Of a stretch of 20,897 nucleotides of DNA, positions 7,251-14,974 are shown in pieces. This DNA is from CAYVQZ01 sp964453435 (lineage in GTDB: Bacteria > Abyssobacteria > SURF-5). The DNA lies in the NCBI GenBank assembly GCA_964453435.1, contig CAYVQZ010000073.1, positions 1 to 20,897 on the forward strand. The letters run 5' to 3'. The notes under the pieces are model-generated. The model was not told where the DNA came from and made no database searches. It saw only the letters and a list, made by a program, of their open reading frames with translations. Numbering within the stretch: the first letter of the stretch is position 1; the number at the start of each line of letters is the position of its first letter. Both the position numbers and the translations under genes were made by a program.

Positions 7251-8426
7251 TCAGACCGTTTCATACGAAATCGTTTCGAGCTCACGAAGGTTTGCCACAT
7301 CCTCATGAATCCCCAACCCTTTCCGGGCGGCAATATGGAGGTAATCATGGCTGCGTATTAGAAGTCCTCTCGCCTCTCGCTCGCGGTTGACGAGGTGCAA
7401 GAGCACCGATTCCAGAGCGACCGGGTCAGCGGCAAAGAAAACGCTGTTGGGCGTCCCATTGTCCGTCGGAAACGTCTCCCATCGTTCGACGAATCCCGTG
7501 TCCCCTCTTCCGAACTGGCCAAAGAGCGCATCGCACATCACGAGCCGCGTCTTCCTGCGAATGTGTGGGTTCATATTTATGTCCACGATGGACTTCTGCA
7601 ATACCTCTCCATGCAACGCCACCGGATACGACTGATAGTTCGAAAACCTCACCGTCCCGAAATGGTTCTTCAGCGGGCCGCTTATTGCAAGAAAAGGATG
7701 GTTGCTCAACAGAGCGATGTTAATCAGGTGCTTGCAGCGGGTTAGCACTTTGGGTATGAAACACGCCACCGGCGCTCCTCCCGCGTCCTGTAGGAAAGCG
7801 CTCATTTCTATCGCCGCTGATTTGTCGGCGGACTCCAGGCCCCACCCCAGCCGCGGAGCAATCTTCCCTTCCATAAAACCATCTTGCCTTCGCTCGACGT
7901 AATTGATTTGATATCCGATGCGGTCCTTGACCATTGCCTGCGGTATTCGTTTACATAAATCGTAAACGTAGATATCAGATGCGGGAACCCTCCGCACATC
8001 GACTAAGTGACTGACCACCGATCCTATGAGCTGGGGGCAGGTAATCAGACCTTGCGGGCCAAGATGGATGTTATTAAAATTTGGCTTTATTGCTATCCCG
8101 TCGCCGTTCGCATAGTCGGGAATGAGCCTCTTCCAGGCATCCGCCAAATTCTCTTCACCCGTAAGCTTGAGCACGCCGCGCTCGACCATCTCATTGACAA
8201 CGTCTTGTCGAATATAATCCAGGTATTCGGAATCCCGGTAACTCCAAAAAGTGGCTGCCGGGTCATACGCCCTGATGACTTTTGGGTTCCCGCTGACGGC
8301 TTCCTGACCGCTTACAGCATCCGAAACGGCAAACGACATCTTTTGCGGTTTGAAAGAAAAGGCGGCCAACGCCACTCCACCTCCAAGTGTTTTAATAAAC
8401 CTCTTTCTCGATATCTTGTGGTTCAT
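7251..8426 (-). CDS. DUF362-family protein with Tat-like signal
   Basis: The protein (391 aa) begins MNHKISRKRFIKTLGGGVALAAFSF, a twin-arginine-like signal in which the second Arg is Lys (SRKRFIK) before a hydrophobic stretch. Export by Tat, or membrane anchoring, is therefore plausible but not certain. The body resembles DUF362 proteins: GDGIAIKPNFN, CKHLINIALLSNHPFLAISGPLKNHFGTV and FFAADPVALESVLL are typical stretches. The biochemical role of DUF362 is poorly known; some members sit near iron-sulfur or radical SAM proteins. The frame is open to 8621, but the ATG at 8426 is chosen because it starts the signal peptide and forms an ATGA overlap with the stop of the upstream acetyltransferase gene. 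No CxxCxxC ferredoxin motif is visible. Confidence 0.82.
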   Translation of the reverse strand: MNHKISRKRFIKTLGGGVALAAFSFKPQKMSFAVSDAVSGQEAVSGNPKVIRAYDPAATFWSYRDSEYLDYIRQDVVNEMVERGVLKLTGEENLADAWKRLIPDYANGDGIAIKPNFNNIHLGPQGLITCPQLIGSVVSHLVDVRRVPASDIYVYDLCKRIPQAMVKDRIGYQINYVERRQDGFMEGKIAPRLGWGLESADKSAAIEMSAFLQDAGGAPVACFIPKVLTRCKHLINIALLSNHPFLAISGPLKNHFGTVRFSNYQSYPVALHGEVLQKSIVDINMNPHIRRKTRLVMCDALFGQFGRGDTGFVERWETFPTDNGTPNSVFFAADPVALESVLLHLVNREREARGLLIRSHDYLHIAARKGLGIHEDVANLRELETISYETV

Positions 8427-9139
8427 TTCACCAGTGCTTCGCGCAGGAAAAGTTCGCCATGATTGGTTGTTGCCGCGCCGATTAAGAACGGAAGCTTTTC
8501 GCGCCGCGTGCAGAAGATTTCCTTTCCCAAAATCCGAGCAAACCGTATTTCGCCGATCGGCTCGAAGCCCGCTTTTCCAAATGCTCTGACAGAAGGTGTA
8601 TTCCACGACGGAATGTGACACCAGACGGTCCGAAACTCGTTCTCGCGCGCAGACTGAGATGTCTTCTTTATCAGAAACGACGCCAAGCCTTTGCCTCGGT
8701 GAGACGGCGCTATGAATGTGTCGTAAATAAAGAGGGCAGTTGAAGGAATGCAGAGAACTCTCCCGAAATCGAGAATGAACACCTTTCCCGTGCCAAGCTT
8801 AATGTAGCCCGCAATCTCCCCATTGTCTCGCAAACAAGGAAATAGATGTCCCGACTCGCGGGCGACATCCATCTCCTCTTTGATGTACATCCACGGAAAG
8901 CTCTTATGATTTTCACGGAAGAACGATATCGCTTCTTCAAAGGTCATAAAACCGAACGTTACGGACGCCTCTGTTTCCGAATGTGTTTCAAGACCGTCAA
9001 GATGAAGTCGATACCATCTGGCCTTGTTGGTCATAAAGGCGTTTCTGAAAACAATACGAAGCGCCAGTGAGGCGGCCCCCAGGGGACCCTGCCGTATGGT
9101 CTCCTCCTGAAATCTTTTCAGATAGCGCTTAACGCTCAT
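8423..9139 (-). CDS. GNAT-family N-acetyltransferase
   Basis: This 238-aa protein has a GNAT domain in its C-terminal half. The acetyl-CoA binding motif A reads TFIAPSHRGKGLASFLIKK, followed by the motif B region NTPSVRAFGKAGFEPIGE. The first 75 residues are basic and helical (SVKRYLKRFQEETIRQG), and have no clear match in my memory. It probably acetylates an amine on a small molecule, sugar or protein. The start ATG at 9139 lies 25 bp after the radical SAM gene, and its TGA overlaps the DUF362 ATG (ATGA), so translation is coupled. The tail is fully coding and shows no sign of a frameshift. Confidence 0.83.
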   Translation of the reverse strand: MSVKRYLKRFQEETIRQGPLGAASLALRIVFRNAFMTNKARWYRLHLDGLETHSETEASVTFGFMTFEEAISFFRENHKSFPWMYIKEEMDVARESGHLFPCLRDNGEIAGYIKLGTGKVFILDFGRVLCIPSTALFIYDTFIAPSHRGKGLASFLIKKTSQSARENEFRTVWCHIPSWNTPSVRAFGKAGFEPIGEIRFARILGKEIFCTRREKLPFLIGAATTNHGELFLREALVK

Positions 9140-9164
9140 TGGCCTGCCATCGCAAACGGTCGCT

Positions 9165-10340
9165 TCACGAAACCACCCTCGCCAGCTTGCTTCCCAAAGC
9201 CCTTGACCGCATCAAATAGATTCTCTTCAATCTGGTCAGGAAAGAGTGATTTCGTTGAACGCTCAAAATACAGTGGCGACACATGGGTAAGCCGTTCTCT
9301 TTTAAATATCTGTGGAACCGTTGGCGCCTTTCCCCATACCAGGTATCGACGAACGAATCTTCAAGCATGTTTCCGAACCTGAAGCTGTGGAAGAAAGGAC
9401 AGGCTACCACGTTTCCCCCCGGGTCTACCGTAACTTCACACCGTTCCGTATAACAGTTCCTTTGAGGTACGGAACCATCAGTCAGATTTTGTTTCGACAG
9501 GCAATCAATGTTCAGAGTGTTTATTCCAAACTCTGACAATCGATATTCTCGTCGTATCTTCCTCAATTTCGCTTTCAGAACCCTGGCCTGCTGCTTCGAA
9601 ATCAACACGGAGCTGCCGTCGCGCAGGTAATATGGTGTCGGCTCAATGCCATCCACGGCGGATAAGGGAATGTCCTCCGGCAACATTTCGCCCACATATT
9701 CGAAGTGTATCTCATCGAATCCTATATCATTCGCGAAACGGGCAACCTCGTCCAGAGATTCAACATTGAACTTTGAAACGGTCGTGTTGCAGATCAGCCG
9801 AGGGGTTCCATTCCCTTTGCGTTGTTTTGCCAGTTCCATGGCAGCTCGGCGAACCTTGCCGAATGCGCTCTCAACGCCCCGCACTTGGTCGTGAAGCTCA
9901 TCGACTCCATCAGTCGACAGGTACAGATAGTCCACGCGGGAATCAACCAGCATCTGAGCGGTTCGCGTATCGAGCAGGTTGCTGTTTGTCGGAATATGTA
10001 TTATCGCGCCGTTATTCTTGAAGTGATGTATCAGCGGAATCAGAACGTCTTTCCGTAAAAGCACATCGCCTCCAAAAAGCTCGATAGCGCGAACGCCGGC
10101 CTCCGCGAGAACATCGGCGACTTCTTTCCATTGTTCCAGGGAAAGCTCTTCCTTCACCTCCCACGGCCGACACCACATCTTGCAGGTGCGACAGCGCGAA
10201 GTGCACCGGTACGTGAGAAAGAGGAGCGCGCATTGTGGCTCACCCTTGGCATACGCCCTTTCTCGCTTCACTGCGTCTGCGAGGTCGTCGACGATGGCTT
10301 TGGTAAACCGGCCCGCCCGGGAGAAAAGAGGTTTCGTCAT
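9165..10340 (-). CDS. Radical SAM protein with SPASM-type C-terminus
   Basis: This 391-aa protein has the radical SAM cluster motif C46-X3-C50-X2-C53 (TYRCTSRCRTC) and the FGGD variant of the SAM-binding GGE motif at 89-92. A C-terminal SPASM-like cysteine set follows: C280, C296, C301, C314 (GGNVVACPFF), C354 and C357 (MCRHC), with FGNMLEDSF between them. SPASM proteins hold auxiliary iron-sulfur clusters and act in peptide modification or in cofactor and lipid-linked chemistry. No small precursor peptide is visible nearby, so a peptide-modifying role is unsupported. Its ATG overlaps the stop of the FemAB-like gene (ATGA), implying shared expression. A role in modifying an EPS component or a surface polymer is an inference. 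Confidence 0.88.
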   Translation of the reverse strand: MTKPLFSRAGRFTKAIVDDLADAVKRERAYAKGEPQCALLFLTYRCTSRCRTCKMWCRPWEVKEELSLEQWKEVADVLAEAGVRAIELFGGDVLLRKDVLIPLIHHFKNNGAIIHIPTNSNLLDTRTAQMLVDSRVDYLYLSTDGVDELHDQVRGVESAFGKVRRAAMELAKQRKGNGTPRLICNTTVSKFNVESLDEVARFANDIGFDEIHFEYVGEMLPEDIPLSAVDGIEPTPYYLRDGSSVLISKQQARVLKAKLRKIRREYRLSEFGINTLNIDCLSKQNLTDGSVPQRNCYTERCEVTVDPGGNVVACPFFHSFRFGNMLEDSFVDTWYGERRQRFHRYLKENGLPMCRHCILSVQRNHSFLTRLKRIYLMRSRALGSKLARVVS

Positions 10341-11458
10341 ACACTGGGTCCGCCCGTATGAGACCTGAAAAAATTTCTCGCCCTTCTTGCGACAGGAACC
10401 ACTTTTGATTCCATCAGAAACAGATTCCGCGAAAATATGCGAGAGTTGAAAATCTGGAAAGCCGAATGCTCAACGACTTCTGTGGCCCATTTCATCAGAT
10501 ATTCATATGTATCGCCGCAGGAATTGTATCCATGAATAGTCGAGTCTTCGAAGAGTTCCTTGACAATATGATATTCAAGCACCGAACCCGGTGAGAGTTC
10601 ACGGTACCTCTCGTCGAAATCTGCCCTGATTGGATAGGCGATACCCCCATGCCTGATGTGGTACTCAAATGCGATGGCCTGCGAATTATGCCTCAACAGC
10701 CACACTTCAACCATTTCCTTCTCGCCCATCACATCCGTGAGCCTTCGATAAAACCTTTCGACGCGAGGGTCGTCAGGAATAGACCGCCCTTGCCGCGCTT
10801 TCCAGCTTCTTGCTGAGATCGCAAATATCTCGCCGAGCACGCGCTTTATGGTTATCGAATCGGAAATTCGTTCTACCGCAATATTCCCATCCCGTTTCGC
10901 CCGGTTCAGCTTGTTTCTCATTACCTTCCGAAATTTGGCCGACCGGCCCGCATAATACGTGGCCCAATCCCCGTTGATTTGTATATAGGGAGAGTTCAGA
11001 GAGCGCATCGGAATGAAGAAAAAACCGTTGTCGCCGGCCCACTTCTGCAAGCAATTCGAGACAGAACCCGGCGGAAGGTTCTTTAACTCGAGCACATCCC
11101 ACGCGGACTTCGTATCGCGCAAAAAATCGAGAAAACATACCGCCACAGTTGCCCGAGGTTCGGATAGGATAATGTCGCACTCAGGACTATGGCCGTTCAC
11201 CATCAAGCCCAGCGTCCGCACTGGCAATGCTCTGAACCAGCCACGTTTCCGCATGAGAGGTCCCGCGCCGATAAGGCGGCCTTTTTCACGCACGAGCAAC
11301 ACCCACAACTCCGCATCGCCGCCAAAGGCTTCCCACCAACATGAGAGCCATTCGTGCATCATGCTGACACTGGACTGGCCGGTCCGCTCCAAAAGCGAAT
11401 TCCATTCATCCCGAATGGACAGGAACTTCTCAAAATTATCTATTTTCTCAATGTCCAT
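10337..11458 (-). CDS. FemAB/BioF2-like GNAT-fold transferase
   Basis: This 373-aa protein has the layout of the BioF2-like/Acetyltransf_6 group. The N-terminal GNAT half includes MHEWLSCWWEAFGGDAELWVLLV; the basic signature YAGRSAKFRKVMRNKLNRAKRDG lies at about residues 169-191; and the second half has QAIAFEYHIRHGGIAYPIRADFDERY and LSPGSVLEYHIVKELF. Related proteins occur in many EPS and cellulose loci, where they are presumed to acylate a glycan or lipid carrier. It is the second FemAB-like gene in the operon and is clearly different in sequence from the one at 5109-6167. The ATG at 11458 is the only reasonable start, though the Shine-Dalgarno is weak. Its stop overlaps the radical SAM start by 4 bp. 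Confidence 0.85.
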   Translation of the reverse strand: MDIEKIDNFEKFLSIRDEWNSLLERTGQSSVSMMHEWLSCWWEAFGGDAELWVLLVREKGRLIGAGPLMRKRGWFRALPVRTLGLMVNGHSPECDIILSEPRATVAVCFLDFLRDTKSAWDVLELKNLPPGSVSNCLQKWAGDNGFFFIPMRSLNSPYIQINGDWATYYAGRSAKFRKVMRNKLNRAKRDGNIAVERISDSITIKRVLGEIFAISARSWKARQGRSIPDDPRVERFYRRLTDVMGEKEMVEVWLLRHNSQAIAFEYHIRHGGIAYPIRADFDERYRELSPGSVLEYHIVKELFEDSTIHGYNSCGDTYEYLMKWATEVVEHSAFQIFNSRIFSRNLFLMESKVVPVARRARNFFRSHTGGPSV

Positions 11459-11477
11459 AATGAAGGCTGCTTTTTCT

Positions 11478-11510
11478 TGACTGCATCATCCATTGTTCTC
11501 TCTGCAGTCA
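11478..11510. repeat. 8-bp perfect inverted repeat after the HTH gene
   Basis: TGACTGCA (11478-11485) and TGCAGTCA (11503-11510) are perfect inverted arms separated by 17 bp, in the 72-bp gap between the HTH gene and the FemAB-like gene. On the minus-strand RNA the stem is followed by AAGAAAAAGC, not a U-run, so it is not a classic terminator. It could be an RNA hairpin that sets differential expression, or a binding site for a dimeric protein such as the neighbouring HTH product. Confidence 0.35.
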
Positions 11511-11530
11511 CCGAAATGCGCCTCCCGAAC

Positions 11531-11743
11531 CTACGCCTCCGGTTCGGCGGCATGCACCCGGTTCGAGTTGAGCCATTCGAGCAGCTCGGACCGCTTGTAT
11601 CGCAGGTTCGAGGTCTTGCCGTTGCCAACTCTATAAGCCGGGATTTGCTCTTCTTTGGTCAGTTTCCAGAGAGTGGAACGACTGATCTTGAGCAATTTTC
11701 TGGCTTCTTGGCCGGTCAGGATTTCATCGTTGTCGTCTGGCAT
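11531..11743 (-). CDS. Small excisionase/MerR-like helix-turn-helix DNA-binding protein
   Basis: This 70-aa protein is a single winged-helix domain of the excisionase/AlpA (HTH_17) type. ILTGQEARKLLKISRSTLWKL forms the helix-turn-helix, IPAYRVGNG is the wing, and LRYKRSELLEWL is the following helix. Members bind DNA as excisionases, phage-type regulators or small transcription factors. No integrase or other phage gene is near, so a local regulatory role is more likely than excision. The start is the ATG at 11743, with an excellent AAGGAAG (11756-11750) 7 bp upstream. It lies 42 bp after the tyrosine kinase gene in the same orientation, between the core export genes and the accessory enzymes. 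Targets are unknown; the inverted repeat just downstream is a candidate. Confidence 0.8.
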   Translation of the reverse strand: MPDDNDEILTGQEARKLLKISRSTLWKLTKEEQIPAYRVGNGKTSNLRYKRSELLEWLNSNRVHAAEPEA

Positions 11744-11785
11744 ACGGTTCTTCCTTCATGCAAACCCGTGGTGTCTGGTCCTGGC

Positions 11786-12577
11786 CTATTCGTTCGCGCC
11801 GTAGTCGTAATATTTGCTGTAATTGTATGTCTCGGGAACATGGTGTGTCTTATAATTCATAATGAATCCGATTACCTTCTCTCGGTCTATTTGCTCGAAC
11901 ACTTGGCCTATCTGTTTTCTGCGTGTCTTGCCGGCCTCCACAATAAGGACTATTGCCGACACACTCTTTGAAAGCGTAACCGTATCGGCAAGCGGAAGAA
12001 TCGGCGGTGAATCAAATATCACAAAGTCAAACCTGGCTCGTAACTCCGAGATAAGCCTGCCGAGGCGGGCAGAATTCAACAGCGGCAGAGACTGGCGGCC
12101 GACTCCATAGGACGTCACTATCGAAAGACCATTCAACGGTGTGGGCTGTATCACGGACTCGACCTCGGCCTGGCCCCGCAGAATATCGACGACCCCGAGG
12201 CTTCCATTCGACGGAAAGTAGTCCGAGAGTTTCGGATTTCGAAGGTCGAAATCCGCAAGACACACGGAAAGATGAAAATCCTGGCACAACGACAGCGCAC
12301 AATTTATTGCGTTCGTGGTCTTGCCTTCACCGCTGACGGCGCTCGTAAATATCACGTCGTTCACTCCGACGTGCTCGCTGAAAAATTTCAGCCGACCTGC
12401 AATCTTTCTGTAATACTCGGGTATATGCGCGTGTTCGGGCAAGGCTTCGGCGGTCTCCACAACGCCGTTCGGGAGAACAAAGACTCCCTTCGACGGCTGT
12501 GAGGCCGTGTCTTCGCGCAAACCCTCTTTGCGCCTTTCTTCTTCCGCTTTTCTCAGCGCTCGTTCGATCTTCGACAT
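11786..12577 (-). CDS. BY-kinase-type tyrosine autokinase of the EPS system
   Basis: This 263-aa cytoplasmic P-loop protein matches the stand-alone bacterial tyrosine kinases (CpsD/EpsB type, XrtA-associated subgroup). Walker A is SAVSGEGKTT, Walker A' is VCLADFDLRNP and Walker B is FVIFDSPPILPLADT. The tail is a tyrosine cluster with Tyr242, 251, 253, 256, 257 and 259, the usual autophosphorylation region. The N-terminus MSKIERALRKAEEERR is the typical charged helix. It should work with the separate Wzz-like protein encoded two genes upstream, which lacks a kinase domain, to cycle polymer length control. The start ATG at 12577 has GAGGG about 12 bases upstream. The ATPase gene ends 101 bp before it. 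Confidence 0.92.
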   Translation of the reverse strand: MSKIERALRKAEEERRKEGLREDTASQPSKGVFVLPNGVVETAEALPEHAHIPEYYRKIAGRLKFFSEHVGVNDVIFTSAVSGEGKTTNAINCALSLCQDFHLSVCLADFDLRNPKLSDYFPSNGSLGVVDILRGQAEVESVIQPTPLNGLSIVTSYGVGRQSLPLLNSARLGRLISELRARFDFVIFDSPPILPLADTVTLSKSVSAIVLIVEAGKTRRKQIGQVFEQIDREKVIGFIMNYKTHHVPETYNYSKYYDYGANE

Positions 12578-12678
12578 AAGTACCGTTTTCCCTCAGCCTT
12601 GCGGAAGCGCACGCCAGGCTTTTTGCTGCCAAGAATCGGTCCCCGGTTCACCAGGTCCGCCATTGCAAAAACTGTTGC

Positions 12679-14886
12679 TCAGCATGAAAGCAGATTTTCC
12701 ACCAGTTGGATTTTTGTCTTCGCTTTTTCCCTGAGATGCTCGTTTCCCGCTGCCCTTGTGAATTCCTCTATTGCGGCCGGGTAGTCGTTCCTCCGCAAAT
12801 TCTTTATTCCCTCGTTGAAATGAGCTATTGAGGCTTTGAGCGACAACCATTCTGATTCGGGACTTTCCTCGAGGGCCCTCTGATACGCCTGCGACGCTGA
12901 GGCGTAATCGTTCAATGACAAATAAAGGTCTCCGGTTATTTCGTATTGATTACCCGCATTCAAATCAGTCGGCAGCGCCCCGGCAAATTGTTCCAGATTC
13001 TCGAACTCTTCCGTATAAATGCCTTCTTTGAACCTTTCCGTCAATATGCCGACCGTTCCCGACCTCTCTATGAGCTCCCATGAAACTTTCCCGTTTCCAA
13101 CAAAAGAGATTACAAAAAACCTTCGGCACTCCGGATCGAATCCCCGTGTCGTTATTCCCTCAATCACGTGCCCGTTTTTCAAGGCAACGACAATCTGACG
13201 GCCTTTCGGAGGCGATTCACTCTGGCGTCTCGTTTTCTTCTCCCACTTGTTCCGGGAAGCGTCTCCTATGTGTATCGCGGAGACTTTGTCAAACAAAATG
13301 AATTTTTTCCTTTCGGCTTTTTGCCCTTTCGAAGGCAAAAAATAAAAGCCGGTCTTCTTCAGGTCGAGATTCCGTGAAAAGCCTTCCGCCACAGCGCCGT
13401 CTTGAAAAAGAATCGTAATCTTACTGTTGACAAAGGCCTCGCTCGATGTGCCGATTCTTCTGTCAATAGGAAGCCATTTCAACAAAGCTCCCCTCTTCTT
13501 CGTGGTTGGCGCGCGCCGGGACGAACTATTTTCATAGGTCCCCTTGATAGGGGGCATCCTCCTTTTCTCCGACAGATGCGCGGAGAAGAAACTTTTGAGT
13601 TTCGCCACGACCGTCCGGCCTTGCCTTCCATCACCGGTCGCACCAGACGCATAGTCTCTTTTTCGGCTCTCCTCGCCGTTCTTGTGGGAGTTTGAGAAAG
13701 ACTCCGGCGGAACCGCCAATGAGTCCGGCTTCGAGGAAGCAAGAGGCGCGGTATTCGCTTTATCCGGCGCGTACTCGCGGGTACTCACATGAGATTGGGT
13801 GGCTCGGCACGTGCGGGAAGATGTCTCATCCTGATTCGTTTGTCTTTTGTCCGGTTTTGAAACGTCATCGAAGGAACTTTTTCGGGTCTTCTCCCCCTTC
13901 TGATTGCTTCCAGCAGCATCGGAACTGTTCGGTAGGCTCGGCGCCGGCGTATTATCTCGTTCGAGTAACCGGTCGTCGTCTGTCGATCGCGCGGAGTAAC
14001 TTGAGCCGCGCGTATCATGCCCTTCCGCCGGTTCGGATTCATCCTCGCCGTCCTTGTCGCTGGCTTCGTCCCTGAAAGAGCATCCCATTTCATTCAGAGC
14101 TTCTTCGACGATGTCACGACCGAACGTCTTCCGTTCACTCACGTAACCAACGAGTAAGACAACGTCGCACACTGAATTGATGAGCCTCGGAATACCGTTC
14201 GAGAAATCATAAATCGCCGAGCAAGCCTCCTCTGTAAATGTTATCTCTCCATTCGAGCCGGCAACCGTAAGCCGATGAGTAATGTATTCCCTCACTTCGC
14301 TCAGCGTCAGAGGCGCCAGGTGATAGCGAACTTGTATCCGCTGCTTTAATTGTCTGATCTCGGGGAGGTCGAGCTTTTTGATAAGCTCCGCCTGGCCGAC
14401 GAACACAATCTGCAGAAGCTTTTCCTTTGTAGTTTCAAAATTTGAGAGCATCCTGATTTCTTCCAGATTCTTCAAACTGAGGTTCTGGGCTTCGTCGAAA
14501 ATTACGATGACCGCCCGCGAACGCCTCATCTGTCCCAGCAAATAATCATGGAAAAAATCGAGAAGCTCGAGCTTTGACCGAGTCGGCGGAATGTTCGAAA
14601 CTTCGAGGTCCTTCAAGATGGAGCGAAGCAAATCCGGAAACGGAGCGGACGGATTTATTATGTACGCTGTCTTTGTTTCCTCATCCAGCTGAGAAAGGAT
14701 TGCGCGCAAAAGCGTTGTCTTGCCCGACCCCACCGGCCCCGTGAGTTGCAGAAATCCCTTTGACTCCTGCAGGCCGTATTTCAAAAACGCCATGGCCCTT
14801 TTGTGAGCGTTGCTGTAATATAAAAAGGTTGGGTCCGGAGTCAGACTGAACGGTTTTTCCTTCAAGTTGTAAAATTCCAGATACAC
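12679..14886 (-). CDS. ExeA-like AAA ATPase fused to tandem beta domains and TPRs
   Basis: The N-terminal 270 residues form an ExeA/GspA-type AAA ATPase of the kind found in exosortase-associated EPS loci: MYLEFYNLKEKPFSLTPDP, Walker A GPVGSGKTT (50-58), Walker B VIVIFDEAQ (127-135), FVGQAEL (162-168) and GIPRLINSVCD (231-241). Residues about 275-425 are polar, low-complexity and probably disordered. Two similar small domains follow at about 488-540 (ITILFQDGAVAEGF) and 564-614 (IVVALKNGHVIEGI), which resemble DUF6982-like beta domains. A TPR region fills 645-735 (YLSLNDYASASQAYQRALEESP and a second unit). Relatives I know of are about half this length. The start codon is GTG at 14886, chosen because the family begins M-Y-x-x-F-Y. 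The gene probably drives or senses export assembly with the chain-length protein, but its substrate is unknown. Confidence 0.87.
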   Translation of the reverse strand: MYLEFYNLKEKPFSLTPDPTFLYYSNAHKRAMAFLKYGLQESKGFLQLTGPVGSGKTTLLRAILSQLDEETKTAYIINPSAPFPDLLRSILKDLEVSNIPPTRSKLELLDFFHDYLLGQMRRSRAVIVIFDEAQNLSLKNLEEIRMLSNFETTKEKLLQIVFVGQAELIKKLDLPEIRQLKQRIQVRYHLAPLTLSEVREYITHRLTVAGSNGEITFTEEACSAIYDFSNGIPRLINSVCDVVLLVGYVSERKTFGRDIVEEALNEMGCSFRDEASDKDGEDESEPAEGHDTRGSSYSARSTDDDRLLERDNTPAPSLPNSSDAAGSNQKGEKTRKSSFDDVSKPDKRQTNQDETSSRTCRATQSHVSTREYAPDKANTAPLASSKPDSLAVPPESFSNSHKNGEESRKRDYASGATGDGRQGRTVVAKLKSFFSAHLSEKRRMPPIKGTYENSSSRRAPTTKKRGALLKWLPIDRRIGTSSEAFVNSKITILFQDGAVAEGFSRNLDLKKTGFYFLPSKGQKAERKKFILFDKVSAIHIGDASRNKWEKKTRRQSESPPKGRQIVVALKNGHVIEGITTRGFDPECRRFFVISFVGNGKVSWELIERSGTVGILTERFKEGIYTEEFENLEQFAGALPTDLNAGNQYEITGDLYLSLNDYASASQAYQRALEESPESEWLSLKASIAHFNEGIKNLRRNDYPAAIEEFTRAAGNEHLREKAKTKIQLVENLLSC

Positions 14887-14974
14887 GATTTTCTTCTTAT
14901 TTCTCCGCCTCAGTGTTGAAATGTCTCCGTTGCTTCAAATGATAAAATGCGGCGACAGATTTCTTGTTCAAGCC

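Noticed and set aside
8427..8621. Upstream extension of the DUF362 reading frame
   Set aside because: It overlaps the acetyltransferase gene and would place the Tat-like signal in the interior of the protein.
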